Source: Deferrivibrio essentukiensis
GTDB lineage: Bacteria > Chrysiogenota > Deferribacteres > Deferribacterales > Deferrivibrionaceae
Reading direction: 5' to 3'
Assembly (NCBI RefSeq): GCF_020480685.1
Contig: NZ_JAJAFU010000018.1
Coordinates: 1-50,651, forward strand
Length of the DNA: 50,651 nucleotides
Shown here: positions 33,417 through 46,736 of the stretch, piece after piece
How positions within the stretch are numbered: the stretch's first letter is position 1
How the letters are laid out: each line of letters begins with the position of its first letter
The notes under the pieces: generated by a model
What the model was told of the DNA's origin: nothing
Database searches by the model: none
The model's input: only the letters and a program-made list of their open reading frames with translations
Position numbers and translations under genes: made by a program

Positions 33417-34607
33417 TTATTCTATTATTTCAGTAACTACGCCAGCACCAACTGTTCTACCACCTTCACGAATCGCAAAGCGTAATCCCTGATCCATTGC
33501 TATCGGCTGTATCAAATTAACTTCACAGCTTATATTATCTCCAGGCATTACCATCTCTACTCCCTCAGGCAATGTAACTACTCCAGTTACATCTGTCGTC
33601 CTGAAGTAAAACTGTGGTCTGTATCCACTGAAAAATGGCGTATGACGACCACCTTCTTCCTTAGTCAATATATATGCCTCACACTTAAATCTTCTATGCG
33701 GTGTAATGCTACCAGGCTTAGCCAATACCTGACCACGCTCTACCTCATCCTTCTTAATTCCTCTAAGAAGTACACCAACATTATCCCCTGCTACACCTTC
33801 ATCAAGTATCTTACGGAACATCTCTACACCAGTTACTACCGTCTTCTGAGTCTCCTTAATACCTACTATCTCTACTTCATCTCCAACCTTAACTACACCC
33901 TTCTCAACTCTACCTGTTACAACTGTTCCTCTACCTGATATACTGAAAACATCCTCTATCGGCATCAAGAAAGGCTTATCAATATCTCTCTGTGGCTCAG
34001 GTACATAATCATCCAATGCCTGAACAAGCTCAAGAATCGCTCCAGCCCACTTCTCATCTGTTGGATTCTCCAACGCCTTCAATGCACTACCTTTGATAAT
34101 TGGTATATCATCTCCAGGAAACTCATATGTACTCAATAAGTCCCTAATCTCAAGCTCGACAAGCTCTAAAAGCTCCTCATCATCTACCATATCTACTTTG
34201 TTCATAAATACTACAATATAAGGAACTCCTACCTGACGTGCCAAAAGTATATGCTCTCTTGTCTGTGGCATAGGACCATCTGCTGCACTTACTACCAATA
34301 TAGCTCCGTCCATCTGCGCTGCACCTGTAATCATGTTCTTTACATAGTCAGCGTGACCAGGACAGTCTACGTGTGCATAGTGACGCTTCTCACTCTCATA
34401 CTCAACATGCGCTGTAGCAATAGTAATACCTCTCTCACGCTCCTCAGGAGCCTTGTCAATATTACCATAATCTACAAACTCAGCCAAACCCTTATGTGCC
34501 AAAACTGAGGTAATAGCTGCTGTCAATGTAGTCTTACCATGGTCAACGTGACCTATCGTTCCTACATTAACGTGAGGTTTCTTCCTTTCGAACTTCTGCT
34601 TTGCCAT
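33417..34607 (-). CDS. tufA: elongation factor Tu, copy A
   Basis: EF-Tu carries aminoacyl-tRNA to the ribosome. The 396-aa GTPase shows the G motifs GHVDHGKT (19-26), DCPGH (81-85) and MNKVDM (near 136), plus the C-terminal barrel domains with [14 protein letters not shown]. It follows fusA by 15 bases with ribosome site GGAGGAAATT. Its protein is identical to copy B at 48.97 kb; the reading frames differ by one silent base (codon 16, GGA here, GGG there) and in the stop codon (TAA here, TAG there). Confidence 0.99.
   Translation of the reverse strand: MAKQKFERKKPHVNVGTIGHVDHGKTTLTAAITSVLAHKGLAEFVDYGNIDKAPEERERGITIATAHVEYESEKRHYAHVDCPGHADYVKNMITGAAQMDGAILVVSAADGPMPQTREHILLARQVGVPYIVVFMNKVDMVDDEELLELVELEIRDLLSTYEFPGDDIPIIKGSALKALENPTDEKWAGAILELVQALDDYVPEPQRDIDKPFLMPIEDVFSISGRGTVVTGRVEKGVVKVGDEVEIVGIKETQKTVVTGVEMFRKILDEGVAGDNVGVLLRGIKKDEVERGQVLAKPGSITPHRRFKCEAYILTKEEGGRHTPFFSGYRPQFYFRTTDVTGVVTLPEGVEMVMPGDNISCEVNLIQPIAMDQGLRFAIREGGRTVGAGVVTEIIE
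33418..34607. repeat. direct repeat, tufA copy
   Basis: This 1190-bp block matches 48966-50155 with a single mismatch that I could find (34560 t versus 50108 c). Similarity stops at the reading-frame ends: the flanking ribosome sites and the first base of the complemented stop codon differ. The same orientation and about 15.5 kb spacing make it a substrate for recombination or gene conversion. Confidence 0.95.
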
Positions 34608-34622
34608 AATTTCCTCCTAACT

Positions 34623-36698
34623 CTAACCTTTACTCTTTATTATTTCTTCAGCAATATTTGTTGGTACTTCCTCATAATGATCAAATATCATTGTATAAGT
34701 AGCTCTACCCTGAGTAAGAGATCTTAAAACTGTTGCATATCCAAACATCTCTTTCAAAGGAACATTACATCTGACAACCTGAGCATTACCGCGAGCTTCC
34801 ATACCTTCAATTCTTCCTCTTCTTGAGCTCAAGTCACCCATAACGTCCCCCATATACTCATCTGGGACAACAACTTCAACTTTCATAATAGGCTCCAAAA
34901 GCACAGGATTTGCCTTCCTCATTGCCTCTTTAAAACACATCGAACCGGCAATCTTAAAAGCCATTTCAGAAGAGTCAACTTCGTGGTAAGAACCGTCATA
35001 AAGCGTAACTTTAACATCAACAACAGGGAAACCGGCTAACACACCGCTTTCACACGCTTCTTGTACACCCTTTTCAACAGCAGGTATATATTCCTTAGGA
35101 ATAGTACCACCCACGATTTTGTTGACAAACTCAAAACCTTTCCCAGCTTCAAGTGGCTCAACCTCAAGCCAAACATGGCCGTACTGACCACGACCACCTG
35201 ATTGCTTAATATATTTACCTTCTTGATTTACTTTCTTCTTAATCGCTTCACGGTAGGCAACCTGCGGATTACCAACATTCGCCTCTACTTTAAACTCTCT
35301 TACAAGTCTATCAACAATAATCTCAAGGTGAAGCTCACCCATACCAGAAATAATTGTCTGACCTGTTTCCTCATCAACCTTAACTCTGAAAGAAGGGTCT
35401 TCCTGAGCCAATTTGTTAAGTGCACTGGAAAGTTTTTCCTGGTCAGCTTTTGTCTTAGGCTCGATAGCAACAGATATAACAGGGTCAGGGAATTCCATAG
35501 ACTCGAGAATTACGGGTTTATCTTCAGCACACAAAGTATCACCGGTAGTAGTATATTTTAAACCTACCGTCGCACAAATATCACCCGCATAAATCTCTTT
35601 AATCTCTTCCCTTTTATTAGCATGCATCTTAAGCAGACGACCAACTCTTTCTTTTTTATCTTTAGTTGAATTCAAAACATAGCTTCCTGCTTCAAGATGG
35701 CCCGAATACACCCTAAAGTAAGTTAACTGCCCCATATAAGGGTCTGTCAAAATTTTAAACGCTAATGCAGCAAATGGTGCATCATCATCAGACTCTCTAA
35801 CCTCTTCTTCGCCAGTTATCGGATTGACACCTTTTATTGCAGGCACATCAAGAGGTGATGGCATATAATCAACCACTGCATCAAGTAGCGGTTGTACACC
35901 TTTATTTTTAAATGCCGTACCACAAAGCACAGGGTTAAACATCAAATTTATAGTACCTTTTCTTAATCCTGCTTTAATCTCCTCTTCAGTAAGCTCTTCA
36001 CCTTCGAAATATTTTTCCATAAGAGCTTCATCTGCCTCACAAACAGTTTCAATAAGATTTTTTCTATACTCTTCTGCCTTCTCAGCTAATTCAGCAGGAA
36101 TATCAACATATTCAAATTTTGCACCTAATTGGTCACCCTTCCAAGAAATTGCTTTCATCTTAACAAGATCAATTACACCCTCAAAGGAATCCTCAGCACC
36201 CCAAGGAAGCTGAATAGGAAGAGGTCTGGCACCAAGCCTATCTCTCATCATTTCAACAACATTATAAAAATCAGCACCAACTCTATCCATTTTATTTATA
36301 AAAGCAATTCGAGGAACATGATACTTGTCAGCTTGACGCCAAACTGTCTCAGACTGAGGCTCAACACCGCCAACAGCACAAAATACTGCAACGGCACCGT
36401 CCAATACCTTAAGCGATCTCTCAACCTCAATTGTAAAGTCAACGTGCCCCGGAGTATCAATGATGTTTATCCTATGATTATTCCAAAAGCACTGTGTAGT
36501 CGCAGAAGTAATAGTAATCCCTCTTTCCTTCTCCTGCTCCATCCAGTCCATAGTGGCTGCACCGTCATGGACTTCACCAATCTTATAATTTACACCTGTA
36601 TAATATAAAATTCTCTCTGTAGTTGTCGTTTTTCCAGCATCAATATGGGCCATAATCCCAATATTGCGCTGCTTGTCAAGTGGGTACTTTCTTGCCAC
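34623..36698 (-). CDS. fusA: elongation factor G
   Basis: EF-G is the translocase GTPase. The 691-aa protein has [18 protein letters not shown] (P-loop), [11 protein letters not shown] (switch I), DTPGHVDF, and INKMDR, followed by domains II-V with [18 protein letters not shown] and [10 protein letters not shown]. It starts with GTG after AAGGAGG. It lies between rpsG and tufA as in the str operon. Confidence 0.99.
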   Translation of the reverse strand: MARKYPLDKQRNIGIMAHIDAGKTTTTERILYYTGVNYKIGEVHDGAATMDWMEQEKERGITITSATTQCFWNNHRINIIDTPGHVDFTIEVERSLKVLDGAVAVFCAVGGVEPQSETVWRQADKYHVPRIAFINKMDRVGADFYNVVEMMRDRLGARPLPIQLPWGAEDSFEGVIDLVKMKAISWKGDQLGAKFEYVDIPAELAEKAEEYRKNLIETVCEADEALMEKYFEGEELTEEEIKAGLRKGTINLMFNPVLCGTAFKNKGVQPLLDAVVDYMPSPLDVPAIKGVNPITGEEEVRESDDDAPFAALAFKILTDPYMGQLTYFRVYSGHLEAGSYVLNSTKDKKERVGRLLKMHANKREEIKEIYAGDICATVGLKYTTTGDTLCAEDKPVILESMEFPDPVISVAIEPKTKADQEKLSSALNKLAQEDPSFRVKVDEETGQTIISGMGELHLEIIVDRLVREFKVEANVGNPQVAYREAIKKKVNQEGKYIKQSGGRGQYGHVWLEVEPLEAGKGFEFVNKIVGGTIPKEYIPAVEKGVQEACESGVLAGFPVVDVKVTLYDGSYHEVDSSEMAFKIAGSMCFKEAMRKANPVLLEPIMKVEVVVPDEYMGDVMGDLSSRRGRIEGMEARGNAQVVRCNVPLKEMFGYATVLRSLTQGRATYTMIFDHYEEVPTNIAEEIIKSKG

Positions 36699-36713
36699 TT
36701 ATTCCTCCTTAAA

Positions 36714-37187
<474 letters not shown>

Positions 37188-37196
37188 TTATTTCTC

Positions 37197-37568
37197 CTAC
37201 TTTGGTCTTTTAGCCCCGTATTTAGAGCGACTTTTTTTCCTATTCTGTACCCCGCCAGCATCAAGCGTTCCACGAATAATCTTATAACGAACACCAGGTA
37301 AGTCTTTTACCCTACCACCTCTCACCAATACAACAGAGTGTTCCTGCAAATTGTGTCCGATTCCAGGAATATATGCAGTAACCTCTACTCCATTTGTTAA
37401 CCTTACCCTGGCAACTTTCCTAAGAGCAGAGTTTGGTTTCTTTGGTGTGGTAGTATATACCCTAACACAAACACCTCTTTTCTGAGGATTTTCCTTAAGA
37501 GCAGGCGATTTTGTTTTACTCTCCACCACAGCTCTACCTTTCCTAACAAGTTGGTTCAACGTTGGCAC
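37197..37568 (-). CDS. rpsL: 30S ribosomal protein S12
   Basis: S12 monitors codon-anticodon pairing in the decoding centre. The 123-aa protein has [20 protein letters not shown] and [27 protein letters not shown], and both lysines linked to streptomycin sensitivity in E. coli appear unaltered. It starts with GTG, 6 nt after GGAGG. It is the first gene after the promoter at 37627-37655, with a leader of about 50 nt. Confidence 0.99.
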   Translation of the reverse strand: MPTLNQLVRKGRAVVESKTKSPALKENPQKRGVCVRVYTTTPKKPNSALRKVARVRLTNGVEVTAYIPGIGHNLQEHSVVLVRGGRVKDLPGVRYKIIRGTLDAGGVQNRKKSRSKYGAKRPK

Positions 37569-37626
37569 CTAGCACCTCCAAATTTATATAAAAGTACAAA
37601 ACAATACTCTCCAAAATGAGCATCAG

Positions 37627-37655
37627 ATATTATCAGCGCTTTTATTACATGTCAA
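37627..37655 (-). promoter_or_regulatory. strong sigma70-type promoter of the str-S10-spc-alpha unit
   Basis: A perfect -35 TTGACA (37650-37655), a 17-bp spacer and -10 TAATAT (37627-37632, preceded by TGA) lie on the minus strand. A/T-tracts directly upstream (37657-37676) look like an UP element and include the T tract of the rpoC terminator. The predicted start is near 37620. No gene lies between this and rpsL. Confidence 0.88.
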
Positions 37656-37669
37656 GTTTTTATTTTGTC

Positions 37670-37690
37670 AAAAAAAGGGGGTTGCCCCCC
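37670..37690 (-). terminator. intrinsic terminator of the rpoBC operon
   Basis: On the minus strand GGGGG, a GCAA tetraloop, CCCCC and seven T follow the rpoC stop by 7 bases. The core is nearly the same sequence as the rplQ terminator at 18.74 kb. Confidence 0.93.
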
Positions 37691-37697
37691 TGAATTG

Positions 37698-40600
37698 TTA
37701 ACTATTTTTCAGAAATCTGAATTTTTCAGATTGGATTCTGTCGGTCCCCGTACCGGCAGGAATGAGCTTACCCATAATCACATTTTCCTTAAGGCCCCTT
37801 AAGTGGTCTATCTTTCCGGTACATGCCGCATCAGTAAGAATCCTTGTTGTTTCCTGGAAACTTGCAGCGGAGATAAAGCTTTCAGTATTAAGTGCAGCCT
37901 TTGTTATACCCTGCAAAATTGGTCTACCTTTTGGAGGGATACCACCTTCAGCAATTATCTTCTGCTGTACTTTAATAAACTCTGATTTATACACTTCTTC
38001 ATTAGGCATAAAGTCAGAATCTCCAACCTCTTCTATAATTACTTTTTTAAGCATCTGTCTAACAATTACTTCTATATGTTTGTCATTAATAGATACACCC
38101 TGCTTTTTGTAAACTTCCTGAATTTCATTTACAAGGTACTTTTGCAATTCATCTTCACCCAAAATACTCAAAATGTCATGAGGATTAACAAGTCCATCAA
38201 CAAGGGCTTCACCTGCTTTAACTCTATCCCCGTCACGAACATTGATATATTTCTGAACAGAAATATTGTAACTTTTCTTGTCCCCTGTTTCCTCATTTAC
38301 TATAGTAACTTTTCTAATACCTCTGGCTGTATTTTCTATCGAAACCACACCGTCAATTTCTGCAATGACAGCTGGCTCTTTCGGTTTTCTGGCTTCAAAT
38401 AACTCAGCAACACGAGGAAGACCTACTGTAATATCTTTGGTTTTTTGTGTCTCCATTGGAATTTTTGCTATAATATCACCAGGGTAAACTTCAGCTCCCT
38501 CTTCAACCGTAATAATAGCTCCAACAGGAAGTATATACCTTTGAACAGTTTTATTGCTTTCATCCTTAATTGATACACGTGGCTGCTTTTTATCTCTCGT
38601 ATTGCTAATAATTACTTTTTGAGCAAGTCCTGTAATAGGGTCGATATCTTCTTTAAGTGTTTCACCCTCAATAATATCACCAAAGGCAACTTTACCCTGA
38701 TATTCTGTCATTATCACAGCAGCATAAGGATCCCATTCTGCCAAAATGGTACCCTGCTTAATTTCCTGCCCATCTTCTACAAGCAGCTTTGTACCGTATG
38801 AAATATTATATTTTTCAATAGATCTGCCATCTTTATCTACAATTTTAAGAACACCATTCCTGTTAAGAACGACATTTTGTCCAAGTCTATTCTTTACATA
38901 TTTTACTTCTTCAAACTTTGCCACACCGCCAAGTTTGGCAATAAGGCTTGACTCTTCAGCAGTAGCTGAAGCAGCACCACCAATGTGGAATGTTCTCATT
39001 GTGAGCTGAGTACCAGGCTCACCAATTGACTGTGCAGCCATAATACCTACAGCTTCACCTGTTTCTATTTCCCTTTTTGTTGATAAATCTAAACCATAAC
39101 AGTGCTTACAAACTCCATACTCCATTTCACAAGTAAGAACTGAACGAACTTTTACTCTATCGATACCGGCTTTTTCAATCTTTTTAACTTCATCCTCTAA
39201 AAGTAGAGTATTTGCCTCTACCAAAAGCTCATCAGTAATTGGGTCATAAATATCTTCAAGAGCGTACCTACCGTAGATCCTTTCACCAAGACTTTCTATT
39301 ACATCTGTACCTTCCAAAAGTGCTGTTATTTCAACGCCTTTGATTGTTCCACAGTCCTCTGCCGATATAATAACGTCTTGAGCTACATCGACTAACCTTC
39401 TGGTCAAGTAACCGGCATTTGCAGTTTTAAGAGCAGTATCTGCAAGACCTTTCCTTGCACCGTGAGTAGAAATAAAGTACTGCAAAACTGTTAGTCCATC
39501 TCTAAAATTTGCAGTAATCGGAGTTTCAATAATCTCACCGGAAGGCTTAGCCATCAAACCCCTCATACCGGCAAGCTGACTAATCTGAGCCTTACTACCC
39601 CTTGCACCGGAGTGAGCCATCACATAAATAGGATTATAATACTTATCCCTTTTATTAGTAGCACTCTTATCACCACCCATGCTCTCAAGACCTTTCATCA
39701 GGTAGTCAGTGATGGTATCATTAGCCTTTGACCATATATCAATTATCTGGTTGTATCTTTCACCTGCAGTTAAAGCACCTTCCCTGTAGTGTTCTTCTAT
39801 ATCCCTTACTGCCTTTGTTGCCTCTTCAATAATTTTTGTTTTTTCTGCAGGGATTACAAGGTCATCAATACATATTGAGAAACCTGCCTTAGCTGCATAA
39901 CTGAACCCTAAATTCTTAATACTATCAAGAAATTTAACTGTCTGATAATTACCGAGTTTATTATAAATATATTCTACCAGCTTAACCAAATCTTTTTTAC
40001 CGAGAATCTGATTTATCTTATCAAACTCTACACCTTCAGGAACATGGTTAAAGAGAATAACTCTACCAGTTACGGTATCATAAATTTTACCATTAATCCT
40101 AACCTTAATCTCAGCATGTAAATCAAGTTGCCCTTGATCGTACGCTATGATAACTTCCTCAGGGCTTGCGTAAGTTTTACCACATCCTTTGGCATTTTTC
40201 ATACCTCTGGTGAGATAGTAAATTCCAAGAACCATATCCTGAGTAGGTACCGCTAATGGTTTACCGTTTGCAGGTGACAAAATATTATATGCAGAAAGCA
40301 TCAAAGTCCTTGCCTCAAGTTGAGCTTCCACAGAAAGAGGCACGTGAACAGCCATCTGGTCCCCATCAAAGTCAGCATTAAATGCAGGACAAACAAGTGG
40401 GTGTAGCTGTATAGCTTTACCTTCTATAAGTTTAGGCTCAAATGCCTGGATACCTAACCTGTGAAGAGTAGGCGCCCTGTTTAGCAATACCGGATGCTCT
40501 TGAATAACCTCTTCCAAAACATCCCACACTTCTGGTCTCTGCTCTTCAACCATTCTTTTGGCTTGTTTAATTGTAGTTGCTATCCCTTTTTCTTTTTCAA

Positions 40601-41759
40601 GCTTGTAATAAATAAAAGGCTTGAAAAGCTCCAGAGCCATAAGCTTAGGGATACCGCACTGATGCATCTCAAGGGTAGGACCGGCGACAATTACAGAACG
40701 ACCTGAATAGTCAACCCTTTTACCGAGAAGGTTTTGTCTGAATCTACCCTGCTTACCTTTAATCATATCACTTAATGATTTAAGTGGACGCTTATTTGAA
40801 CCTCTAATAACCCTTCCACGCCTTCCATTATCAAAAAGTGCGTCCACTGACTCTTGAAGCATCCTTTTTTCATTTCTAATAATAATTTCAGGAGCATTCA
40901 ACTCAATCAGTTTTCTAAGACGGTTATTTCTATTAATAACCCTTCTATATAAATCATTTAAATCACTTGTAGCAAACCTTCCTCCGTCAAGAGGGACAAG
41001 AGGTCTAAGCTCAGGTGGAATTACCGGAATCACATCCAAAACCATCCATTCAGGCTTGTTACCACTTCTCCTGAACGATTCTAAAACTCTTAGCCTTTTT
41101 GCAATTTTGAGTTTCTTTTGAACACTATTAGTTTCCTTAAGCTCAGTTTTAAGCTCCAAAATTGTCAAGTCTATATCTACTTTCTTTATAAGTTCTTTAA
41201 TGGCCTCTGCACCCATCTTCGCAACAAAAGCATTTGGGCCATACTCTTCAACAAGCTTTCTATACCTTTCTTCACTTAAAAGTTCCCTTTCTTTGAGAGG
41301 TGTAGATTTAGGGTCAATTACTATATATGATTCAAAATATGTCACTCTCTCAATATCTTTGATATTTAAATCTAAGACAGCACCTATCCTACTTGGGCTA
41401 CCTTTAAAAAACCATATATGCACAACAGGTGAAGCAAGCTCTATATGCCCCATCCTCTCTCTTCTAACTTTAGACTGGATTACCTCAACACCACATTTTT
41501 CACAAACAATGCCTCTGTGTTTCATCCTTTTATATTTCCCACAAAGACATTCCCAGTCTTTTACAGGTCCAAATATTTTGGCACAAAACAAGCCATCCCT
41601 TTCAGGCTTGAATGTCCTGTAATTAATCGTTTCAGGTTTAGTAACCTCTCCATTAGACCAGCTTCTAATCTTATCAGGAGAAGCGATTTTTATTCTTATG
41701 GCATCAAAGAAAACTGGGCCTTTTTCATCCTTAAATGGATTAACTCTAACAGTTGACAC
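37698..41759 (-). CDS. rpoC: DNA-directed RNA polymerase subunit beta'
   Basis: RpoC carries the catalytic Mg2+ site. NADFDGD (462-468) holds the three aspartates. The N-terminal zinc site has Cys71, 73, 86 and 89 (CLCGKYK and CEKC), and a second zinc set appears near [13 protein letters not shown]. The frame opens at a TTG (41771), but GGAGGG lies inside that extension and 5 nt before a GTG at 41759, which starts [10 protein letters not shown] use the GTG (1353 aa). It follows rpoB by 17 bases. No large lineage insertion stands out. Confidence 0.98.
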   Translation of the reverse strand: MSTVRVNPFKDEKGPVFFDAIRIKIASPDKIRSWSNGEVTKPETINYRTFKPERDGLFCAKIFGPVKDWECLCGKYKRMKHRGIVCEKCGVEVIQSKVRRERMGHIELASPVVHIWFFKGSPSRIGAVLDLNIKDIERVTYFESYIVIDPKSTPLKERELLSEERYRKLVEEYGPNAFVAKMGAEAIKELIKKVDIDLTILELKTELKETNSVQKKLKIAKRLRVLESFRRSGNKPEWMVLDVIPVIPPELRPLVPLDGGRFATSDLNDLYRRVINRNNRLRKLIELNAPEIIIRNEKRMLQESVDALFDNGRRGRVIRGSNKRPLKSLSDMIKGKQGRFRQNLLGKRVDYSGRSVIVAGPTLEMHQCGIPKLMALELFKPFIYYKLEKEKGIATTIKQAKRMVEEQRPEVWDVLEEVIQEHPVLLNRAPTLHRLGIQAFEPKLIEGKAIQLHPLVCPAFNADFDGDQMAVHVPLSVEAQLEARTLMLSAYNILSPANGKPLAVPTQDMVLGIYYLTRGMKNAKGCGKTYASPEEVIIAYDQGQLDLHAEIKVRINGKIYDTVTGRVILFNHVPEGVEFDKINQILGKKDLVKLVEYIYNKLGNYQTVKFLDSIKNLGFSYAAKAGFSICIDDLVIPAEKTKIIEEATKAVRDIEEHYREGALTAGERYNQIIDIWSKANDTITDYLMKGLESMGGDKSATNKRDKYYNPIYVMAHSGARGSKAQISQLAGMRGLMAKPSGEIIETPITANFRDGLTVLQYFISTHGARKGLADTALKTANAGYLTRRLVDVAQDVIISAEDCGTIKGVEITALLEGTDVIESLGERIYGRYALEDIYDPITDELLVEANTLLLEDEVKKIEKAGIDRVKVRSVLTCEMEYGVCKHCYGLDLSTKREIETGEAVGIMAAQSIGEPGTQLTMRTFHIGGAASATAEESSLIAKLGGVAKFEEVKYVKNRLGQNVVLNRNGVLKIVDKDGRSIEKYNISYGTKLLVEDGQEIKQGTILAEWDPYAAVIMTEYQGKVAFGDIIEGETLKEDIDPITGLAQKVIISNTRDKKQPRVSIKDESNKTVQRYILPVGAIITVEEGAEVYPGDIIAKIPMETQKTKDITVGLPRVAELFEARKPKEPAVIAEIDGVVSIENTARGIRKVTIVNEETGDKKSYNISVQKYINVRDGDRVKAGEALVDGLVNPHDILSILGEDELQKYLVNEIQEVYKKQGVSINDKHIEVIVRQMLKKVIIEEVGDSDFMPNEEVYKSEFIKVQQKIIAEGGIPPKGRPILQGITKAALNTESFISAASFQETTRILTDAACTGKIDHLRGLKENVIMGKLIPAGTGTDRIQSEKFRFLKNS

Positions 41760-41776
41760 GTAGCCCTCCAAATATA

Positions 41777-44700
41777 TTATTCTTCATTATTTTCTTCATT
41801 TTTTAAATCTTCCTTGGTCAAAAGTTCAACATCAAGACCAAGACCTTGGAGCTCTTTTATAAGTACATTAAAGGATTCAGGCATACTTGCCTTAAAACTC
41901 AAGTTACCGTTTACTATAGACTCATACACCTTTGTCCTACCTTCAACATCATCAGATTTAACAGTCAACATCTCTTGTAAAATATGTGATGCACCGTAAG
42001 CCTCAAGTGCCCAAACCTCCATCTCACCAAGTCTCTGACCACCAAACTGAGCTTTACCTCCAAGCGGTTGCTGAGTTACAAGTGAGTATGGCCCGGTAGA
42101 CCTTGCGTGAATTTTGGTTTCAACAAGGTGGTGAAGTTTCAACATGTACATAACACCAACGGTAACTTCTCTATCAAAAGGCTCTCCCGTCCTACCATCG
42201 TATAGAATAGTCTGACCATCTTCATTAAAGCCTGCCTTTTTGAGCAGTTCTTTGATATCGCTCTCTTTAGCTCCATCAAAGACAGGAGTAGCTACATGCA
42301 AGCCGAGAGCTTTTGCAGCCCATCCAAGATGTGTTTCAAGTACCTGCCCAACGTTCATCCTTGAAGGAACGCCCAACGGGTTTAAAACTATCTCAACAGG
42401 CGTACCATCAGGAAGATACGGCATGTCAGCTTCAGGAAGTACTCTTGAAATAACACCTTTGTTACCGTGACGACCTGCCATCTTATCACCAACCATCAAC
42501 TTTCTCTTGATTGCGATAAAGACCCTAACCGACTTTAAAACACCGGCCGGCAGTTCATCACCCTTTTCTATCTTATTTCTTTTATCTTTAAAGTTTTCTT
42601 CAGCTCTTTTTACCCTTTCAAAATAGATCACATTTATTTTTGCTATTTTGTCTTCAATTTCACTTTTGTTCTCTACAGGAAGAAGTATTAAGTCCGAATA
42701 ATTTAGATTAAGCAATGTATCTTCATCTAAAACCGTCCCTGATTTTAAGACTCCATTATCAGTTTCATAGTCTTCAATTAGCTTTCTATCCTTCAAAAGA
42801 GAGATAATTTTTTTCTTTCTTCCAATCTCTATAGCTTCAAGCTCTTTTTTGTGCCCCTCTTTTAGCCTTTCATATTCTGATTTTTCAATCTGCTCAGTAC
42901 GCTCATCCTTCTCAATACCACGCCTTGTCATTACTTGCACATCAACAACAGTACCATTAACTCCAGGTGGCACTCTTAGAGAAGCATCTTTTACATCTCC
43001 GGCTTTCTCGCCAAATATTGCTCTAAGAAGTTTTTCTTCAGGAGTAGCCTGAGATTCACCCTTAGGTGTTACCTTACCGACTAAAATATCCCCTTCAGAA
43101 ACCTTGGCACCAATTCTAATGATACCACTTTCATCAAGGTCTTTTACAGCCTCTTCACTAACATTAGGAATATCCCTTGTTATCTCTTCAGGTCCTAATT
43201 TGGTATCCCTTGCTTCTATTTCATACTCTTCAATATGAATTGAAGTAAAGGCATCTTCCTTAACCAGTTTCTGAGAAACAAGTATAGAGTCCTCGTAGTT
43301 ATATCCCATCCAAGGCATGAAGGCCACCACGATATTTTTACCAAGTGCAAGCTCACCCATGTCTGTAGATGGTCCATCTGCAATAGGCTGCCCTTTTTCG
43401 ACAAAACTCCCCTTCTTAACAATCGGTTTGTAATTTATACAAGTTTCTTGGTTAGTTCTTCTATATTTATCAAGGTCATATACATCTATTCCAAATTGTC
43501 CATCCTTCTCAAATCTGATAACAATTCTCATAGAGTCAACATATTCCACATAACCAGCGTTTTTAGCAACTATTGCCGCACCTGAATCAACTGCAACCTT
43601 TTTCTCAAGCCCCGTCCCTACAATCGGAGCACTCGTCTTGATAAGCGGTACAGCTTGACGCTGCATGTTAGAACCCATCAATGCCCTGTTTGCATCATCA
43701 TGTTCCAAAAATGGAATAAGTGCCGTAGATACAGATACAATCTGCATTGGAGCAACGTCCATATAGTTGATAAGCTCTTTCGGTGCAGACAAAGACTCAC
43801 CTTTATGTCTTGCTGCAATATAGTCTTTAACAAATCTACTATCTTCATCAAGCAATGCGTTTGCCTGAGCAATATAATAATCCTCTTCCTCAATAGCAGA
43901 CATGTACACTACTTCATCAGTTACTCTTCCATCAACTACCTTTCTATATGGTGTTTCTATAAAACCAAACTCATTTATCCTTGCATAAGTAGTCAACGAA
44001 GTAATAAGACCGATATTTGGTCCTTCAGGAGTTTCAATAGGACATAGCCTACCGTAACTTGAAGTATGAACGTCCCTTACCTCAAAGCCTGCTCTCTCTC
44101 TGTTTAAACCACCGGGTCCAAGGGCAGACAATCTTCTTTTGTGAGTAACCTCACTAAGAGGGTTAGTCTGATCCATAAATTGTGATAATTGATAACTTCC
44201 GAAAAACTCTTTAATTGAAGCTGATAAAGGTTTTGAATTGAGCAAGTCTTGTGGAGTAAGTTCTTCAATCTCATGAATACTCATTCTTTCACGAACAGTC
44301 TTCTCCATCCTTGCAAGACCTATTCTTATGTGGTTTTGAAGCTGCTCACCCACAGCCCTTACCCTTCTATGACCAAGGTGGTCTATATCATCTACGTTAT
44401 CAAGACCAAGCCTTATGTTATTTAAAACTCTCACAGTTTCAACAATATCCTCTTTTGTAAGAGTAGTTGTTTCAAGGGGGACATCAAGCTTGAGTCTTTT
44501 ATTTATTTTTAATCTTCCGACTTTTGAAAGGTCATAACGTCTGTCATTAAAAAACAGGTTTTCAAAAAGTGCGGTGGCTGTTTCTATAGTAGCAGGCTCA
44601 CCGGGTCTGAGTTTTTTGTAGATTTCGATTAACGCCTCTTCTTGAGAGCTAACCTTATCCATACTCAAGACATCCCTAATAGCACTGTCACTATTTTGCC

Positions 44701-45730
44701 TATCAATAAACAATACTTTAAAAGATTTAATCCCCGAATCGATAATCTTTTCTAAAAGTTCTTCAGAAAGAGATGTGTTTGACTCGCAAATTACTTCACC
44801 GTTTTCATCCATGATATCATCAGCTATAAATGTTTCCTGAAGATCCTGAAATGTAATCGGATAATCTTTTATTTCAGCTTTGACAAGCCTCTTTCTTGCA
44901 GCCTTTGTTATCTTATGCCCTGCTTTTACTACGACATTCCCTTCCGTATCGGAAATATCCATACTGTTTCTTCTACCTACAATCTTCTCAGGGTCAAATT
45001 CTTTATATAGCTCATCCCCTTTGATAATTACGGTTTCAGTTTCGTAGTATGTTTTTAATATATCTTGATCTGTCAGCCCAAGTGCTTTCAAAAGGACAGT
45101 AACAGGAATCTTTCTCTTTTTATCAATACGAACATACATTATGTTCTTGGTATCAAACTCAAAATCTATCCATGAACCTCTGTAAGGAATAATTCTCGCA
45201 CTGTAAATATGCTTTTCAACAACACTCTTGCCTGCTGTTGTATCCTCAAAGAATATCCCAGGTGATCTATGCAGCTGGTTAACGATAACCCTCTCCACAC
45301 CATTTATTACAAATGTACCCCTGTCAGTCATAAGTGGGATGTCACAAATATAGACATCTGACTCCTTGGCTGAAAGGACACTTTTTTCACCTGTTTCTTC
45401 ATCTATATCATAATTTACAAGTCTTACCTTTATTTTTACCGGAGCTGCAAATGTCGCTTTTCTTTCTATTGCCTCTCTGGCTGAGTATTTAGGTTTCTCT
45501 ATTGTATAGCTTACATATTCAAGAATTGAAGTCTCATTGAAATCAGTAATGGGAAATATCTCTGTAAACACCTGCTCAAGCCCTTTCAGCTCACGTTTAT
45601 CAGGTGCAACTTCAGCCTGTAAAAAATCTCTGTATGAGTTTTTTTGGACCTCAACCAGATCTGGTAGGTCAATAACGTGTTTTATTTTTGAAAAATTTAA
45701 TCTACTCTTGGGAATTAAGGATTTATTCAT
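41777..45730 (-). CDS. rpoB: DNA-directed RNA polymerase subunit beta
   Basis: RpoB forms the other half of the active cleft. The rifampicin region reads [23 protein letters not shown], close to E. coli with the key Asp, His and Ser kept and one Asn replaced by Thr (marker [16 protein letters not shown]). [10 protein letters not shown] and the C-terminal [13 protein letters not shown] are standard. I start at the ATG at 45730 (1317 aa), 4-5 nt after GGTGGA; an in-frame GTG lies three codons earlier. It follows rplL across a hairpin. Confidence 0.98.
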   Translation of the reverse strand: MNKSLIPKSRLNFSKIKHVIDLPDLVEVQKNSYRDFLQAEVAPDKRELKGLEQVFTEIFPITDFNETSILEYVSYTIEKPKYSAREAIERKATFAAPVKIKVRLVNYDIDEETGEKSVLSAKESDVYICDIPLMTDRGTFVINGVERVIVNQLHRSPGIFFEDTTAGKSVVEKHIYSARIIPYRGSWIDFEFDTKNIMYVRIDKKRKIPVTVLLKALGLTDQDILKTYYETETVIIKGDELYKEFDPEKIVGRRNSMDISDTEGNVVVKAGHKITKAARKRLVKAEIKDYPITFQDLQETFIADDIMDENGEVICESNTSLSEELLEKIIDSGIKSFKVLFIDRQNSDSAIRDVLSMDKVSSQEEALIEIYKKLRPGEPATIETATALFENLFFNDRRYDLSKVGRLKINKRLKLDVPLETTTLTKEDIVETVRVLNNIRLGLDNVDDIDHLGHRRVRAVGEQLQNHIRIGLARMEKTVRERMSIHEIEELTPQDLLNSKPLSASIKEFFGSYQLSQFMDQTNPLSEVTHKRRLSALGPGGLNRERAGFEVRDVHTSSYGRLCPIETPEGPNIGLITSLTTYARINEFGFIETPYRKVVDGRVTDEVVYMSAIEEEDYYIAQANALLDEDSRFVKDYIAARHKGESLSAPKELINYMDVAPMQIVSVSTALIPFLEHDDANRALMGSNMQRQAVPLIKTSAPIVGTGLEKKVAVDSGAAIVAKNAGYVEYVDSMRIVIRFEKDGQFGIDVYDLDKYRRTNQETCINYKPIVKKGSFVEKGQPIADGPSTDMGELALGKNIVVAFMPWMGYNYEDSILVSQKLVKEDAFTSIHIEEYEIEARDTKLGPEEITRDIPNVSEEAVKDLDESGIIRIGAKVSEGDILVGKVTPKGESQATPEEKLLRAIFGEKAGDVKDASLRVPPGVNGTVVDVQVMTRRGIEKDERTEQIEKSEYERLKEGHKKELEAIEIGRKKKIISLLKDRKLIEDYETDNGVLKSGTVLDEDTLLNLNYSDLILLPVENKSEIEDKIAKINVIYFERVKRAEENFKDKRNKIEKGDELPAGVLKSVRVFIAIKRKLMVGDKMAGRHGNKGVISRVLPEADMPYLPDGTPVEIVLNPLGVPSRMNVGQVLETHLGWAAKALGLHVATPVFDGAKESDIKELLKKAGFNEDGQTILYDGRTGEPFDREVTVGVMYMLKLHHLVETKIHARSTGPYSLVTQQPLGGKAQFGGQRLGEMEVWALEAYGASHILQEMLTVKSDDVEGRTKVYESIVNGNLSFKASMPESFNVLIKELQGLGLDVELLTKEDLKNEENNEE

Positions 45731-45765
45731 GCTTTCCACCCGCCGGAAATATTTTAAACGGAAAA

Positions 45766-45786
45766 TAGGAGGCGTAGTGCCTCCTA
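45766..45786 (-). terminator. rplL-rpoB intercistronic hairpin, probable attenuator
   Basis: A perfect 8-bp stem (TAGGAGGC with GCCTCCTA, 5-nt loop) is followed on the minus strand by only four T. It lies 29 bases after the rplL stop and about 36 before rpoB. A partial terminator at this junction is well known in E. coli, where it lowers rpoBC expression relative to L12; the same role is inferred here. Confidence 0.65.
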
Positions 45787-45815
45787 CAAAAACTACAACT
45801 TATTAATATCTTAAA

Positions 45816-46199
45816 TTACTTAATTTCAACTGAAGCGCCAGCTTCTTCAAGCTTAGCCTTAATCTGCTCAGCTTCTTCTTTCTTGATACCTTCTTTAACT
45901 GGTTTTGGAGCTTCGTCAACTAATGCCTTGGCCTCTTTTAATCCAAGTCCAGTAAGCTCTCTTACAACTTTGATAACCTGAACTTTCTTATCGCCACCAC
46001 TTGTTAAGATAACGTCAAATTCAGTTTTTTCTTCAGCAGCTTCAGCGCCACCAGCTGCAGGAGCAGCACCAGCAACCATAGCAACAGGAGCAGCAGCAGA
46101 AACACCAAACTTATCTTCAAGCTCCTTTACAAATTCAGCCAACTGAATAACAGTCATATTTTCGATAAATTCAATTACTTGTTCTTTAGTTATGGACAT
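45816..46199 (-). CDS. rplL: 50S ribosomal protein L7/L12
   Basis: L7/L12 forms the flexible stalk that recruits translation GTPases and is present in several copies. The 127-aa protein has an N-terminal dimer domain, an Ala/Gly-rich hinge (about 40-55) and the C-terminal domain [35 protein letters not shown] (marker [15 protein letters not shown]). It follows rplJ by 15 bases. Confidence 0.99.
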   Translation of the reverse strand: MSITKEQVIEFIENMTVIQLAEFVKELEDKFGVSAAAPVAMVAGAAPAAGGAEAAEEKTEFDVILTSGGDKKVQVIKVVRELTGLGLKEAKALVDEAPKPVKEGIKKEEAEQIKAKLEEAGASVEIK

Positions 46200-46214
46200 A
46201 GTAAATATCCTCCA

Positions 46215-46736
46215 TTAATTATTTTCTTTCTTATCTTTAATTGCATTAAGTACATTAAGCAGACTTCTTGGTATGTTTGCAAGAAGTGAAACAAAGTTTC
46301 TTGTAGGTGCTGACATAGAGCCAAGCATCTTCGCAAGAAGCTCCTCTCTTGAAGGCAAATCAGCAAGAGCAATTACATCCTCTTTACTTAAGGCAGTACC
46401 TTCAAAATATCCGGCTTTTATGTCGAAATTTTTGTAATCTTTTGCATATTTTTTGAATTCCTTCGCAACAGATGCAGGATCTCCAAAAACAATTGCACAG
46501 GCAGTTGGTTCAACAAGGTATTCATCAAGCCCTTCAATGTTGTTATTTTTAAGGGCAAGCTTTAATAGTCTATTTTTAACAACTCTAAAGTCGTGTCCGC
46601 TGGACTTGATAGAGTTGCGAACGTTACTAAGCTCTGTATATGTCATCCCTTTATATGAAGCAAGAAACAGGGCTGACATTTCAGAGGTTTTCTCAGTGAG
46701 TTCTTGGACGAGTTTTTCCTTGTCACTCTTTTTCAA
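46215..46736 (-). CDS. rplJ: 50S ribosomal protein L10
   Basis: L10 anchors the L7/L12 stalk and, with L12, can repress its own mRNA. I start it at a TTG (46736) that is 5 nt after AAGGAGG and gives the family-like MKKSDKEKLVQELTEK; the open frame extends 11 codons upstream through the Shine-Dalgarno. The 173-aa product has ALFLASYKGMTYTEL and RVVKNRLLKLAL. A structured leader precedes it. Confidence 0.96.
   Translation of the reverse strand: MKKSDKEKLVQELTEKTSEMSALFLASYKGMTYTELSNVRNSIKSSGHDFRVVKNRLLKLALKNNNIEGLDEYLVEPTACAIVFGDPASVAKEFKKYAKDYKNFDIKAGYFEGTALSKEDVIALADLPSREELLAKMLGSMSAPTRNFVSLLANIPRSLLNVLNAIKDKKENN

Noticed and set aside
35202-35561. 119-codon plus-strand open frame opposite fusA
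   Set aside because: Fully antisense to EF-G, with no family resemblance; a shadow of the coding strand.
43655-44047. 130-codon plus-strand open frame opposite rpoB
   Set aside because: Antisense to the rifampicin and adjacent region of RpoB, Cys/His-rich by chance of codon complement; no gene signals.
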